Assembly (NCBI GenBank): GCA_946122785.1
Contig: CAMGYJ010000007.1
Coordinates: forward strand, 5,038,909 to 5,102,908
DNA length: 64,000 nt
Reading direction: 5' to 3'
Source of the DNA: Linum tenue
Taxonomy: Eukaryota > Streptophyta > Magnoliopsida > Malpighiales > Linaceae
In this document: piece by piece, positions 41,341 through 54,326 of the stretch
Layout of the letters: every line of letters starts with the position of its first letter
Position numbering within the stretch: position 1 is the first letter of the stretch
Notes under the pieces: generated by a model
What the model was told of the DNA's origin: nothing
The model's database searches: none
What the model saw: only the letters and a program-made list of their open reading frames with translations
Made by a program: the position numbers and the translations under genes

Positions 41341-42269
41341 GAGATTTGGAAAAGACGGCAGGGGAGAGAGAGAGGGAGAGATGACGACGTTAGGGTCAAG
41401 GTGACGGAGGGGTGGCGGAGTGAGCAAAGGAGTGAGAAACGTTAGGGTTGATGCCAGCCAGTGACGGGCTGTAACGGATCCGTTTAAAAAGAGATGCAAA
41501 CGGAACTGTAGAAACTGGAAACAGAGGTGGTGAGAAAAAAAACGAGACAATGCATATGGGAAAATATCACTTATGGTCACTGAAAGTGTGAAAAATCGTT
41601 TGGGTTGGTTTGGAATCGTGTGCACCGGTTCGGTCCAGTCCGGAAGGGACAAAACTCATGAGACCGGACAATCATTGCGTTTCGGTCCATTTGATCCGAT
41701 TCGACCCGGTCCAAATATAAGGTCGGTCTATCATTTTTTCACTAATTGTAAAACTCTAGACCAAGGAACGAACAATATTGTACTTGATCTGATGCGGTCC
41801 AAACTTCGATTTGGCTCGGTACGGTCCGGTTCCGAACTAGACCATTGCACACCCCTAAGAATCGATCAGAATTATTTTAGTATTAGAAAAACGATTGAAC
41901 CATCATCGTTTAATCAAGTTGACGACTTTATCACTGGGTAAACAACATTCTCAAAGATTAGCAAAATGATCGTTTCGTTAGTCGGTGAAAGCGTAAATGA
42001 TCGATTTGATAAAATTTAAACATTAGCCGGAATTTAGTTATGGTACAACCACGAGGGAGCTAAGCTGTACAGAAAATCCTGAACCTTGCCAGTCTTCACT
42101 TTCCAAAGAGAGTTTGTGGCCTTAAAAGGAAGATGTCATTTGAAAGTAAGAACTTCCATGTCTCCATAAATACAACCCAGAGAGCTACTGAGAAAAAAGA
42201 GAAGAGGGATTTCTGTGATATGTATGATATTTGCTTTACACACCGCAGCTCCTCCCTCAGCTCCTTCAA
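41341..42269. other. intergenic region with a hAT-like remnant
   Basis: The leader and promoter of the trihelix-UMP kinase gene lie at the left. The hAT-like element at 41618-41856 follows. The rest should hold the 3' untranslated region of the small membrane-protein gene to the right. No further coding sequence is recognised. Confidence 0.4.
41618..41856. mobile_element. hAT-like MITE with GTGCACC ends
   Basis: The left side (GTGTGCACCGGTTCGGTCC) and right side (GGTTCCGAACTAGACCATTGCACACCCCTA) are imperfect inverses. The interior is made of CGGTCC/GGACCG words. The TAGGGGTGTGCA type of end is common to plant hAT-like MITEs. The left end seems to lack its outer bases. GAATC occurs on both flanks but a full 8-bp duplication is not seen. 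Confidence 0.5.
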
Positions 42270-43690
42270 TCATTCCTCGCCTTCAGCCGGTGAATGGTCG
42301 TCTGGAGTTTGATTCTCCTCCGCCGATGACCTCTTTTTCGCTCTTTCCTTCCTTTCGTTCCACCTTGCCCATACCCACTGCAGAACGATGAACCCTCCAA
42401 GTGCATAGACCTGCAAGCCATACATAAGCTGGTATTTCCCAAAGCAGAAAGTAGAGAACAACAGACTTGCAAACCTGAACTTAGTGAAAGATTGGCTTCC
42501 CTCGTGAACAGGAGGCTTAAGTCAGTAATTACATGGAAGTCTTCCATTCTATCTATTAGCATGACAAAGGATAAAGATACATATTGCGTGTACACAATTT
42601 AGCAGATATGAAGGCAAAAGCATCAAGAGGGGTGGAAACGGTTGAGTTTCTCACGGAGTTCTATGGCTCTCAACATACTTAAGAGGACAGTTGAAGAACT
42701 ATACACTGCAAGGTTTTATGAGGTTTAGCGCCGCCATATTTCTATCTACACTTCAAGCAGTTTCTAAGCCTGACTACCCAGTCTACTGTTCACGTATAAT
42801 CTGTAGCAAGAACAAGACAATTCTAGAGCCCCTTATACTTTCCAAGGCTTGCGCCACCTCAATTTGCAGGCTATACCTCCATATAATTCATTCTCTCATG
42901 CGCTTCACTGATAGATTAAGTACTTATAAGAGGACAATCTGGTCAACCCTACCAAAACCGGATACACTAAGAGTTACCAATACTTGCACCCATGATTTGC
43001 AGCTTGATGCATTGAGCAATTAGAAAGAAAGAGAAAAATAGTCCTAATCAAGTCTACTGAACAGCCTACATCATCAGAAAACTATCAGCTTTTGGCCATT
43101 CAAGCTCCCAGCTTGACGGTTTTGGCCTGTGGTTCAATAACCTCCAAAAACACACCATGAAGAATGAAGATCCAGTAGGCTGTAGTCTCTGCTACTACAG
43201 CACAAACAAGGCATGCCATCAAAATATCTCTAAGCTAAGAAAACTTCCTTGGAGTTCCTTTCAAAAGCACCAGACTGCCAAGGACATGGAAGTTAAGCAT
43301 GAACTCAATAGTATAAAAGACCCACCTGTCTTAGAAACCACACAAGCATCTCAGAGGACAAAATCAAGCCTCACTTTGACCTAAACAAACCACCAAGCCC
43401 TAAGCTTTAACTCAAAATTCGCTCCAATTTGCAAGCACCACATTCCATTCAAGCTTCTTTCCATCACAAACACACATCAAAGAGGAAGCTTAAGAGCAGC
43501 AATCAAACAAACGAACCTGCCAAATAATGACGGGGTTGTGGGTTTTCTTAGTGTTCTCCGAAACCTGAACCTCCATAGGAGAAACAGCCGGACGGGCATT
43601 GGGTACCCTTACAAGGACAGGTTTAGTGATTTCGCTATCTTGTTGGTCTTTCCCAGTCACCGCCATGCTTCCACCCTTCTTTTCCGCCAT
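42270..43690 (-). CDS. small single-span membrane protein, unknown function
   Basis: Two exons, 43517-43690 (58 codons, MAEKKGGSMAVTG to VIIWQ) and 42270-42410 (46 codons plus stop), join in phase 0 to 104 residues. The second exon begins VYALGGFIVLQWVWARWNER, a predicted membrane helix followed by a very charged tail (RKERAKKRSSAEE) that ends in an acidic patch. I do not recognise a named family, though small plant proteins of this shape exist. The start at 43690 is the first ATG after a C/T-rich leader. The 1.1-kb intron has a good donor (CAG|GTTCG) and acceptor (TTGCAG|GTC). See the alternative first exon at 44025-44321. Confidence 0.7.
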
Positions 43691-44024
43691 TGTTGTTCGA
43701 GCGATGTTCGAAGAGTTGAAGTTAGAGAATTAGTCCGGAAGAGGGTTTTCTGGGTTTATCGATAACTTGCGAACTCTTTAACTTCCTATTACCTTCCCCT
43801 ATCTCCCCTCAACAGGGAAAGAACGAAGAATCGGAGCCCGGCCCAGAGTCGGAATCTAAATTTACGTTTATCTCCCTCCCATCCTGTCCTATTTACCAAT
43901 TTATCCACACAAAATTTCCATTCTTTAACTTTTGACAATCCGAGCTTCAAAGTTCTTTCACCAACCAAACACGAAACCTGGAACTAACACGGCAGGGGAT
44001 GGATTGGTGGGAAAATTGACGTAC

Positions 44025-44321
44025 CGAGTAATTGAGCAGTGGGTGGGAAGTCTCGTCGACTTCCAGCTGAAGAGGTGAATTCGTCGGCGGAGGTTTCCGG
44101 TCCGCGAACTTGACGGCATCAGGCTTGTCGCCGTCGGCGGGCGGCGTACGGTCATCGGAGGCGGCGATTTGGCGGCGGGGTTGTTGGGTATCCCGGCGAA
44201 ACGGGTTGGGGAAGTCGAAGTGGAAGTTGGGGACGTCGAAGCGGAAGTTGGGGAAGAAAGGGAAGGGAGTGATGGTGGTGGTGGTGGAAGAAGCGCCATC
44301 AGGAATTGCTTTGTCGCCCAT
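44025..44321 (-). CDS. alternative first exon of the small membrane-protein gene
   Basis: An open frame of 99 codons begins MGDKAIPDGASSTTTTI, is rich in Pro/Phe/Asn (FPNFRFDVPNFHFDFPNPF) and ends ...HPLLNYS at a strong donor TCG|GTACGT. The donor is in phase 0, so it could splice straight to the exon at 42410 (VYALGGF...) to give a 145-residue protein with the same membrane segment. It could also be a separate short gene or a leader exon; I cannot decide from sequence. No homologue is recognised. Confidence 0.45.
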
Positions 44322-44640
44322 GGTTAATGGTTTCTCGGCGGTGTGGTTTCAGCTGAGTTTGGGGGCTGAGATGAGATGGAGAAATTGAAGAGAATCACAA
44401 TCACCGCATGGAAAGCACCAGAGTCCAGAGCAGCACAGACTTGTTTAATATTATATTGTCCACAAATAATTTTTGTCAATTTATTTGTTTTTATTCGATG
44501 AGTTCAAAGATCTTTTTGTTTTTTCCTTTTACTATAAGTTTGATTTTGGTTCCAAATTTTTTAGAAAATGGACTTTTTTTTTCAAAAGATATCATATATG
44601 GATAAAAAATAGGTAATTACACCCTAGAAATTAGCCAGGT

Positions 44641-45938
44641 CTAGAAATCAAAGAAGCGACTCATAGTCGGGTACAAAGAAAGGGCTTTTTTAGCTACCAA
44701 ATGAGTTATCCTATTGTTCTCCCGACCTACAAAACGCACACTAAAGCCAGGCTGAATACGAAAATGATGGCCAATCTCTTCTAGAACAGCACCCAACCGA
44801 CTATCTCTTATGTCGGCTTGATTAATTTTGTTGATAATCACCTTCGCATCGCCCTCAAACCGGACCTCCAACAAGCCTAGCTCTATACACCAAACAATAG
44901 CTTCCCTGAGCACAAGCAATTCCACCACCGTAGGATCATCCATTTGAGAAAATTGAACCCCTCTATCCAGAAGGAGTGTCCGCGCTGGGTCCAAAAGAAC
45001 CATCCCACCAGCCGAATGCGACCCACCCTTCGTTACCCCGTCCCACATGCAAACTATCTGGGAATCACCCATTTGAGCTGGAGATTGCATCACCGGGTTC
45101 GGCACCCTAGGAGCTTGGTCCGCAGGTAGACCCACACATTCCTCATACTGTTGGTTAAACTAGCGCATGAGAGCCGGGATCCCAAATTACTTGCCTTCAA
45201 AGACTACCCAATTCCGAGATCGCCAGATCCTCCAAAGGATGGCAACAACAGCCATAACCATGGACGGTTGATGAATCAGCGCCAACAGACGTTTAAGAAA
45301 CAAAGGAAAAGTGTGCCGAGGCAAACCCTCCCCAAGTATTCCAGTCCTCAATAGTCCCAGAGAGCCCGTGCCACCGGACAATAAAGGAACAAGTGCTCCA
45401 TCGTCTCCGGGCCATCCCAACAAACTGGACACCGAGGTAGCACCTGGACCTTTTTCTCAATAAGCGCCTCTGTAGTCGGCAGAGCCCGATTAAGAATTTT
45501 CCAAACAAAAACTTTCAACTTCGGAGGGATCTTCGCCTCCCACGCTCTAATCCAACTCGGCTTATCCATCCAGCTAACCGAGGACCGCCATCCACCCCTC
45601 CTCCTGTCCAAGTCTACAGCCAAATGGTAAGTCGACTTTGCCGAAAACACCCCATTAGCCGTAAAATGCCAGATAAGCTTATCAGGCACATCCCATCTCG
45701 GGAGAGGAATAACTTCAATAGCCCTACAGGTGGGTGGGTCAAACCATTGACTAAGCTTCTCATCAGACCACCTCCCTCCCCCCTCACAAATAACCTCCGT
45801 TACCAAGGGATCACCCCACTCAGGCAAGACCCGTGGATTATAGCATGGGGGGTCTAATTGGTACCTAGGAATCCAGTTAGAATGAAGGAGGGAGACCGAT
45901 TGGCCATTCCCAACCTGCCATCTTAAACCCATCTTCAT
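44641..45938 (-). mobile_element. 5'-truncated LINE: zf-RVT and RNase H regions
   Basis: On the minus strand the first part (45348-45938) reads WQVGNGQSVSLLHSNWIP, then FSAKSTYHLAV, IPPKLKVFVWKILNRALPT and CPVCWDGPETMEHLFLYCPV. This is the zinc-binding region that follows reverse transcriptase in plant non-LTR elements. The second part (44641-45135) is an RNase H-like domain (GGMVLLDPA, VVELLVLREAIVWCIELG, VRFEGDAKVIINKI, VRFVGRENNRITHLVAKKA). Frame shifts and stops between the parts (around 45136-45347) show it is dead. The reverse transcriptase and endonuclease are missing at the 45938 side, the normal 5' truncation. No clear target duplication was found. Confidence 0.85.
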
Positions 45939-46425
45939 CTACTCACACTTTTGATAATCAGTTTGGTTTAGACGTATAGATGTGTTCAAGAGCCACTTTG
46001 TGTTTGTTAAACGTTAGGTACTAATACTAATAAAAGTAATCAATAATAAGTTTATTAATTGTCGAAGTTGAACTTAAATGATATATATGTACATATTGAG
46101 TAACAAATAAGCGAGTTGAAGTTGACTATCCACACAAAAGTTACTCACTGAGTACATTTTTATAGGAAAAGTAGTCATCATGAATTCGTAAATCAAAATT
46201 TCGATAAATGTTGGAGCTCTTGGAAAATGTTGTCAAAACTAGTATGGCAGCAACTCGCATGATGAGATTTGTTGCCTCGACCAGGCATGATGTGGTCGTT
46301 GCGCTGGCAGCACCTCGTCGGTCGAATTCAGAGAGAGGAGTTTGTCACTCACAACGCAACTTCCAAGTTTGCCGTAGACGAGGAACACTTTGCACCTTTG
46401 GAATTCAAAGCGGAAGATTTTCGAG
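45939..46425. other. intergenic DNA between LINE and Pack-MULE
   Basis: AT-rich left part, then a GC-richer piece (46200-46425) with short open frames that I cannot assign. Nothing else is supported. Confidence 0.35.
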
Positions 46426-46435
46426 CTTTTATTTT

Positions 46436-47954
<1,519 letters not shown>

Positions 47955-47991
47955 CTTTTATTTTATTTATACGAAGACAGTAGCTGGGCGG

Positions 47992-48130
47992 GTCGGCCCA
48001 ACTATAAAGTCTGTTTCAAAGCCCAACGTGTGGCGTATTTTGTTAGAAAAGCCCAACAGCTAGACAAATCAGCAAAAAAAAAAAAAAAAGACTGCAGTTG
48101 GCTGGCTCCCGGTGGACCAAAAACCCTGAC
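47992..48130 (+). promoter_or_regulatory. NEP1 promoter: site II elements and telo-box
   Basis: GGCCCAA (about 47996), GCCCAA (48021 and 48051) and then AAACCCTGAC (48121) lie in that order, followed by a CT-rich leader. GGCCCA/GCCCA site II elements plus an AAACCCT telo-box are the known signature of plant ribosome-biogenesis and translation genes. The same arrangement is seen before UTP7. Confidence 0.6.
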
Positions 48131-48667
48131 AAAACCTCTCTGCGACGGAGTCACTGGTCGCCGGTGCCGCAAGCTTCTTCTCGTCGTTTCCGGTAAACAG
48201 ACGTTTCCGATATCCTTTAGCTTCTGTATACTATTACACAGGCAAGACCTCAAGCTGCTAGGAATAGGATGATTATTCATAGCATAAATACTAGTCTGGT
48301 GTAGCTCGGAATGAGTCCGAACGATGGTTCTTGTAGCTGAACATTCAATTCCAGTTGTAGGGTTTCATGAATTTGCCTCGTATTATATTGCTTATTTCAT
48401 CCAATATGTGTCTATTGAATTCTTATTCTTCTTGTTTGTTGGTTTTCGGTTGGTTGACTTCAGTTTTATGGTTGTCATCAGTGGCATTATAGGATGGAAT
48501 CCGGAAGGTTTATGCTTAGGGATGAATTACAATTCTCTGTAATGGAGGCTTTGTTGTTCAGTTGCTCCCTTTTATGTTTATTTTCAGAGGGGGTTAACAA
48601 TTTGCCAAACCTTGTTAGGGTTCTGTGCTGTAACTTGTGAAAGAGAAGGTGAGAGTAAAGAAGGGAG

Positions 48668-50160
48668 ATGAAACGAAAGAATGGAGAAGGAATCAAGGGG
48701 GGAGAAGAGAAGATAAAGGTTTTGTGCTTGGAACAAGCAAGTGATGAGCCAAACCCTACCGGAATTTCTTCCGGGCACGGGAAGAAGGCATTGGGTTTGG
48801 GAGTAGAAGAGGTGGCAATGGATCTCCCAGGGATTGCATTGGCACCATCCAATCCAGACTCCAAAGCTGGGGTGATTTTTGTTCTTGAGAAGGCTTCCTT
48901 GGTTCTTGCTAATGTTGGACGAGTAAGCTCTTTTCTGTTATCATAATGGTTCAATCTATATCATCGTGTATAGAAAGTATTTCGTTTTAGCCTCATATAT
49001 ACCATCACAGGATAGCTGCTTGCAGAACGTAAGTTGGCAGTTTTTAAAGCATAAGAATAGATGCTGCTACTAGTTAATCATATTTGTGTTAGAAGGTCCT
49101 GGTTAGTTATGCCTTCTCACACTAGAGTTGCCTACTTGCAGAGGTATCGGATTTTAAACGCAAATGAGCATTCCGACTATTTGCGGAAGAAGAACATGGA
49201 TCCTTACAAGTACAGACCTGATATTGTTCACGAGGTTTGTCATTCTTTTAGCACAAATTATGTACAGGCACCGGTGTGTTTAATTTGTCTTCTTTTCTGG
49301 CCCAAAACGATGCATGAAACTCTGTTTATTCTCTATGTATTTTAGGCTCTCGTCGGAATTATGGATAGCCGGCTCCGTATGGCTGGTAAGTTAAAGGCAG
49401 TGTACATCAAGACAGATGAAGGGATTTTGATTAAAGTTGAACCTAATGCTCGAATTCCTAGAACGTTGGAGGAATTCTGTGATATGATGGGTGAGTATTA
49501 AATTTCAATTGGTTTTGAATAATGTGAATCATCTTCATCAAATTTGTCCAGTTGTTTTAACTCTTGGGAAGTATCACTTGTGCAGCTCAGTTGTTACAGA
49601 AATTGAGCATCAAAGCCAAAGGGAAAGGTGGGAAATTGTTACGGTTGGTTCAGAATCCAGTAACTCAGTACTTTCCTGTTAACTCCATTAAAATAGGTAG
49701 GCAAGGGAGTTTATTTTTGCAAATGCTTCTATCTGTTTTTTCTTAAACATGCATCCTTACACTGCTTCCCCTGCTAGTCCAGGTCTCTCATTTGTTTCGG
49801 ATAAGGCAGTCCCCATAGAGGAGTACATTACTGGAGTCAACAAGGACAATGACCTCATTTTTGTGGTACATTTCAAGCTTCGTGTGATTTTGATGGCGCT
49901 TGGTTCTTCAGCCATGCTGTGATGTTGATACTTTTTGCTGCAGGTTGGCACCATGGCCCACGGTAAAATCGATAGCGATTACCTTGATGATCTTGTAGCA
50001 GGTATGTTGTGATCTTTTGTTGCTTTTCTTCCTCTCTGATTTCAATGCTCTCCTCACTGATTCGATTGCTCTATTTGCAGTTTCTAGCTACCCGTTGACT
50101 GCTGCTGCATGTTTGAGAGACATATCCATCGCACTGGAGGGCAAATGGAAAATCCACTGA
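48668..50160 (+). CDS. NEP1: NEP1/EMG1 18S rRNA pseudouridine N1-methyltransferase
   Basis: A SPOUT-class methyltransferase that modifies a hypermodified pseudouridine in 18S rRNA and is needed for small-subunit assembly in the nucleolus. Seven exons (48668-48922, 49142-49234, 49346-49490, 49586-49696, 49783-49865, 49944-50001, 50081-50160) join in frame to 274 residues, a little longer than the yeast and animal proteins through an N-terminal extension. Family landmarks: PDIVHEALVGIMDSRL, IKVEPNARIPRTLEEFC, LLQKLSIKAKGKGGKLLR, NPVTQYFPVNSIKIG, FVVGTMAHGKIDSDY and VSSYPLTAAACL. It uses the ATG at 48668 because upstream frames are not conserved. A roughly 0.5-kb leader, probably with an intron, separates it from the site II/telo-box region. 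Confidence 0.93.
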
Positions 50161-50816
50161 TAATATTGTCCATCCTACTCGGATGGTGACCGCCAGAATA
50201 CTTGTCAATGCAATGCAGCACTACCATGTGCTCAAACCCTTGATTCTGCAGCTGTTACAGAAGTAATTTATAGAGTAAGATGACGATGAGGGATGAAGAT
50301 AGAAAGGGCAGCTGCGTCGTAGCTGCATACGGGTCATGTTAGGTTATTGCATAATTGATAGATAATATAGGTCACATTATTCTGTTACTTGGTTAAAGAC
50401 TCATGGACCGCAGTGTGGAGTTGTGTTCGTGATCTTGGGACATTGATTTAGCTTTTGTGTATTTAACTATTTATGCTTTGATTTTGGTTAGCAATTGTTG
50501 ACTGCACTCTATGCTTTAGTTTTACTCACCTTATGAGATTCAATCATTTTGAACAGAAAAGTCTCGACCTTTAGAAAGTACGACGCTAGAAGGGCGTCCT
50601 TGCTTCGACCGTTATATTTTCATCAACAAAATCATGACATTACTGATAGCTCTACCATATGCAATAATCAGCTCCGTCAAACCCGCCAAATTACTCCCAG
50701 CAAACTTCAGGTTCTAGCTTCTAACTACACCGAGTCTGCGAACTAATCTAGAACAAGTAATCCTGCGATTAAGAAGACATCTACTCTAATGAACAATGTC
50801 GATCTGTGAACTATGG
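50161..50816. other. intergenic region between two convergent genes
   Basis: It contains the 3' ends of NEP1 (plus strand) and of the cap methyltransferase-like gene (minus strand). No other feature is recognised. Confidence 0.4.
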
Positions 50817-53076
50817 TCAAACAGCCTCCGCAAAGCGTAAATCTGGAGGTCCTGGACCCAAAATCCCTTTCTGCTCGCTGATCTTCCCAAGTCCAAGAGG
50901 GGCCTCTGTTGGTGCTGGTGTTTGTACCATAACTGGAGCGGTCTTCTCATCGGCTATCCATCTAGCAGCCGTTTGACTTAAAGTTAAACGGGAAGAACTA
51001 TCCTCTTCTTGACTGTAATTGTTTTCCAGCAGCGGAGTGGCTAGAGGAGGACCGGCATCCGGATCAGGCTTTTGAAAAATGAACGTCGAATAAAGGCCTG
51101 CCCAAACAGCACCAACAGTAGGTATGTAAGTCGCACCAAGTAGCAGTTAGGATGAAATGCACAGTAAAAATGTGAAACTCGTACCAAGCACATCAAATGA
51201 CCTAGTAACGAGTCTTCCTTTTGAATCCAAGAGATTTGGACCAGCATTCATCAGCATGTCGGCAAACTGCATTCTTCAAACATTGGAGAGAAACAAAATC
51301 GACATTATTATTGATGTTGAAAAAGTATTTTCCAACTTATACAATGCTTGTCTGTACCCTTAATTGTTCCATGTAATGGAGAATGAAAGGTGTCATTGTG
51401 ATACCTGTTGTCGTCATAAAACTCTGTCAAATTCTGAATTTCTACATACTCCAGACCAGCTTCCCGAGCCAATCTAGGGTACAGAACGTTCAGTCATTCA
51501 TCAAAACACAGTGACTTTCAGCCATTGTAGTGTACAAGCGACAATAATCAATGAGAACAGTATCTGCGAACTTTGTTAAAGGAGATTCACTATTAATTAA
51601 ACAAAGACCATTCAGAAACACACCAACCTGATCAAGCTTGGAAAATGAACCAAGCAATAGGTTTCAGCCACGGCATCATGAGCAAATTTTAGCTGGTACT
51701 TCTTTCCAAATAAAGGGAACCTGAGTTTTCACACAACAATAGTAACAGAACAGTAGAAACAAATCACAACCACTAATCTTTGATATTCAGAACAAGCAAG
51801 GGAAAAATTTGTTAAAATTACATACTTTTCCTCCTCAACCTCAAACGTGATCATATAATTCTCAGACCGTATGCAATTGGGAACTATATTTAGCTTCATA
51901 CTTGCGCTTCTATTGTGGTATGCCTCAACATTCTTCTGGTACTTTGCCCTGCATAGCGAAATTCTCGTCAAACAATGGACACGATTAGACTTCTGCATAA
52001 GAGCAAAACAACGTTTAAATCGGTGAACACACTTTATGAACAAAGAAATACATCGGGGAACACAACGCACAAGTGGAACCCATTGATCTAGTAAATGATA
52101 AGTATTCATACCATATGGTAGATGAGTCAGGAGTAATACCCAAAAAATAACCCCCTGGTTTAAGCAAAGATGAGACACTGTGCAACAATCTCCTAGCACT
52201 CTCCTCAGTTTCAAAGCAGAGCTGCAGTAGGACAAATAGAAATGATCTGAATTCTGAACCCCATCTCAACTAGCTTCCAAAAGAAAACAGATCAAAATAC
52301 AAGCAAGACAGAACTTAAATCAAGGATGGTTGAAAAACCTGCAAATTCTGCAAGCAGCAAACAAAATCCACCTGACCAGCCTTCTCTTTGAGCTGGGTTT
52401 CAAAACTTTCCTGTCAAACCCAATACAACTATCAGGCAAGTTCCAATTCTCTAGCTATCTCCTCACAACTAGAACCGGGGAAAGCTTCCAATGAAATCTC
52501 TGAACAGAATGTTCAGCTACGAAAACTAAAATTGACAAATTAAGAAGCTCGGGGAGCAGCTCACCGAGCAAGGATCCGCTTCGAAGAACTCTGCAGAGTA
52601 GTCTTTCCTATGGCTCTCCCAATTTTCTTCTATTTCACTCAATCCAGAAGCCGGCACTTCTGCACAACAACCCAAAAAGCAAAAGAAAAAGATTACAGTC
52701 AGCATCGCAGTTTCTACTTTCTTGGAGAGAACTAAAGGAGAAGAAGAATATTTTCTTGGAGCCGCCGTGACAGAACAAAGCTCCGACGTACCGACGCCGA
52801 CATAGCGGCCGATTTGAATGCCGGCCCATGCCTCGGGGTCCAGTCCTCCTCCGCAATACAAGTCGCAAACCTTGCACAGGAAGAAAAAAAACACGGAACC
52901 GAGAAATTGTCAGCTATTGTGGCCGCCGGTGGGCGTATAATTGGTGAAGCGAGATGGAGTTAGGGCAGGATTACGGTGGCGTAGGGGTGGGCGAAGATCT
53001 TGACGAGCGCCAGCTTGGCGAAATCGTGGAGGCGGTGGTGAATCGACTCCGGCCGAGGAGCCGAGAACGGGAGCAT
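50817..53076 (-). CDS. mRNA cap guanine-N7 methyltransferase-like protein (type 2)
   Basis: A SAM-dependent methyltransferase of the Abd1/RNMT family, which methylates the cap guanine at N7. Start MLPFSAPRPESIHHRLHDFA at 53076 (first exon 52975-53076); the upstream ATG near 53140 meets a stop after 12 codons. Motif I VCDLYCGGGLDPEAW follows in exon 2. Further exons read ENWESHRKDYSAEFFEADPC, LCFETEESARRLLHSVSSLL, KPGGYFLGITPDSSTIW, FGKKYQLKFAHDAV, CLVHFPSLIRLAREAGLEYV and MQFADMLMNAGP. The Ser/Pro-rich C-terminus (APTEAPLGLGKI, PDLRFAEAV) ends at 50817. It corresponds to the second plant cap methyltransferase (Arabidopsis At3g52210 from memory), not the canonical one. About 9 exons; it looks intact. 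Confidence 0.88.
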
Positions 53077-53149
53077 CTTTCTTTCTTCCCGTCGATTATT
53101 TGGGGGGAAGCGTTCTGTCCTCGGCAGAGGCCATGTTATTGTTTACAGC

Positions 53150-53205
53150 TTCACGGGCCGGAAGCCCATAAAATTCAGGAGGGGCCTAATAAGCCCAAAT
53201 TGCAA
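53150..53205 (-). promoter_or_regulatory. site II-like cluster before the cap methyltransferase gene
   Basis: GGGCC, AAGCCCAT, GGGGCCTAA and AAGCCCAAATT lie within about 55 bases, 75-130 bases upstream of the start codon at 53076. These are site II-type elements typical of plant housekeeping promoters. No telo-box is seen. Confidence 0.45.
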
Positions 53206-53217
53206 TGCCTTACGATA

Positions 53218-53324
53218 ATGGTCATGAAACCCGTACCGGATATCGTACCGGAAAAGTCAGTGTTATGATATTATATGATAAAAGTCGTGGTTGAACCGCC
53301 GGTACAATACGGTTTCATGACCAT
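53218..53324. mobile_element. tiny palindromic MITE (about 107 bp)
   Basis: The left end ATGGTCATGAAACCCGTACCGG and right end CCGGTACAATACGGTTTCATGACCAT form a near-perfect inverted repeat around an AT-rich centre. It would fold into one hairpin. It sits about 140 bp upstream of the cap methyltransferase start. No clear target duplication is seen, and it has no coding capacity. Confidence 0.55.
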
Positions 53325-53419
53325 GCTATGTTAGACTATTGGTAAAAGAGGAGGGAAAATTAGGGGGAGGGTGAATGGGGTTATTTATCTCATTTTTTGA
53401 GTTGTAATAGAAATAGAGC

Positions 53420-53840
53420 TGCAAATGCTGTTATATCGCTCGGCGTTTGGTTCGGAAAAAAATCATTTAATACTTAGTTCGTTTACAAACGAGTTGATAT
53501 TGAGTAAAGCCTTGTTCGATTCGTAAAGCTCCTGATTCTTGAGTCAACTCAATTTGGTGGCTTGTGGAGTTCATCTCGTCCGCAAGTTTGTTTTGCGCGA
53601 CGAGCTGGCTCGCCGATATAGCCATCTCAATTAGCAATTTACGGGCAAAAATAGAGAATAACTTAGGTTGATGATTCATTTGTTTAAGAATCTGAGCAAG
53701 TGATTACATATCATGATACTAATAGCAATTACATATCATGATATGAATAATCCAAATTTATGAACTAAATGATATAGTACCCTAGTTCGAGCCTATCTCG
53801 CGAACTAATTGATTAACCGAGCTCAAAATCATACACAAAC
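53420..53840. repeat. second copy of the GAGCTGGCTCG-type repeat
   Basis: It has the same ordered landmarks as 15270-15870 in CSLA intron 1, in the same orientation. It is AT-rich in the middle with repeated CATATCATGATA words. Ends are not determined. Confidence 0.5.
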
Positions 53841-53981
53841 AAAGATTTTAGTAAACAAGATGAGCCAAGACTTTGGTTTTATTTGCCGCACTAATATAGA
53901 AGGGGGTTTGGGTCAAAAAACCCACTGCCGTCCGTCTCCACCGGACGTCCGCTCTGGGAGAAGAGAAGAATCAAAGCGTAA

Positions 53982-54326
53982 TCAATGGCGGTCGGCGGCG
54001 GAGGCATTGTCTGAATAATTCTTGAATCCGGTTTCCGGCACTACTTGATGAGTTTTAACCTGCGGTACTGCTCCAGGGCTCGTAGCATTGACGGCGAGTG
54101 TTCCATCACCACCATCCATGGATGAAATATTTCCAAAGCGATCGGTACCATAGTCCGTAATGTTGATCGGATTATTCATGGCGGAGAAGTCGGTTTCATC
54201 GGGTGGCAATACCGCGCGACTAATTAGTCTGCCGCGGGATTGATTTGGGAGAAGAGATGTCAGAGCTAGAAAGAAGAACAGGGCAAATGGGATATTTACA
54301 AGGAAATTGGAGCTCCTCGTCGTCAT
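53982..54326 (-). CDS. small secreted protein, unknown family
   Basis: A single-exon frame of 114 residues. It starts MTTRSSNFLVNIPFALFFFL followed by ALTSLLPNQSRG, a clear signal peptide of about 30 residues. The mature part is hydrophilic with no cysteine and has several N-glycosylation sequons (NIT, NIS, NAT, NYS, NAS). A CATAAATA TATA-like box lies about 65 bases upstream of the start (near 54391-54400), at a good spacing. There is a DYGTDRFGN segment, but I do not see a CLE, CEP, RALF or PSY consensus with confidence. It could be a precursor of a secreted peptide or an apoplastic protein. No close family is recognised. Confidence 0.6.
   Translation of the reverse strand: MTTRSSNFLVNIPFALFFFLALTSLLPNQSRGRLISRAVLPPDETDFSAMNNPINITDYGTDRFGNISSMDGGDGTLAVNATSPGAVPQVKTHQVVPETGFKNYSDNASAADRH

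Noticed and set aside
44641..45135. RNase H domain protein as a host gene
   Set aside because: It is continuous with zf-RVT-type LINE sequence on its 5' side, with frame breaks between, so it is transposon debris.
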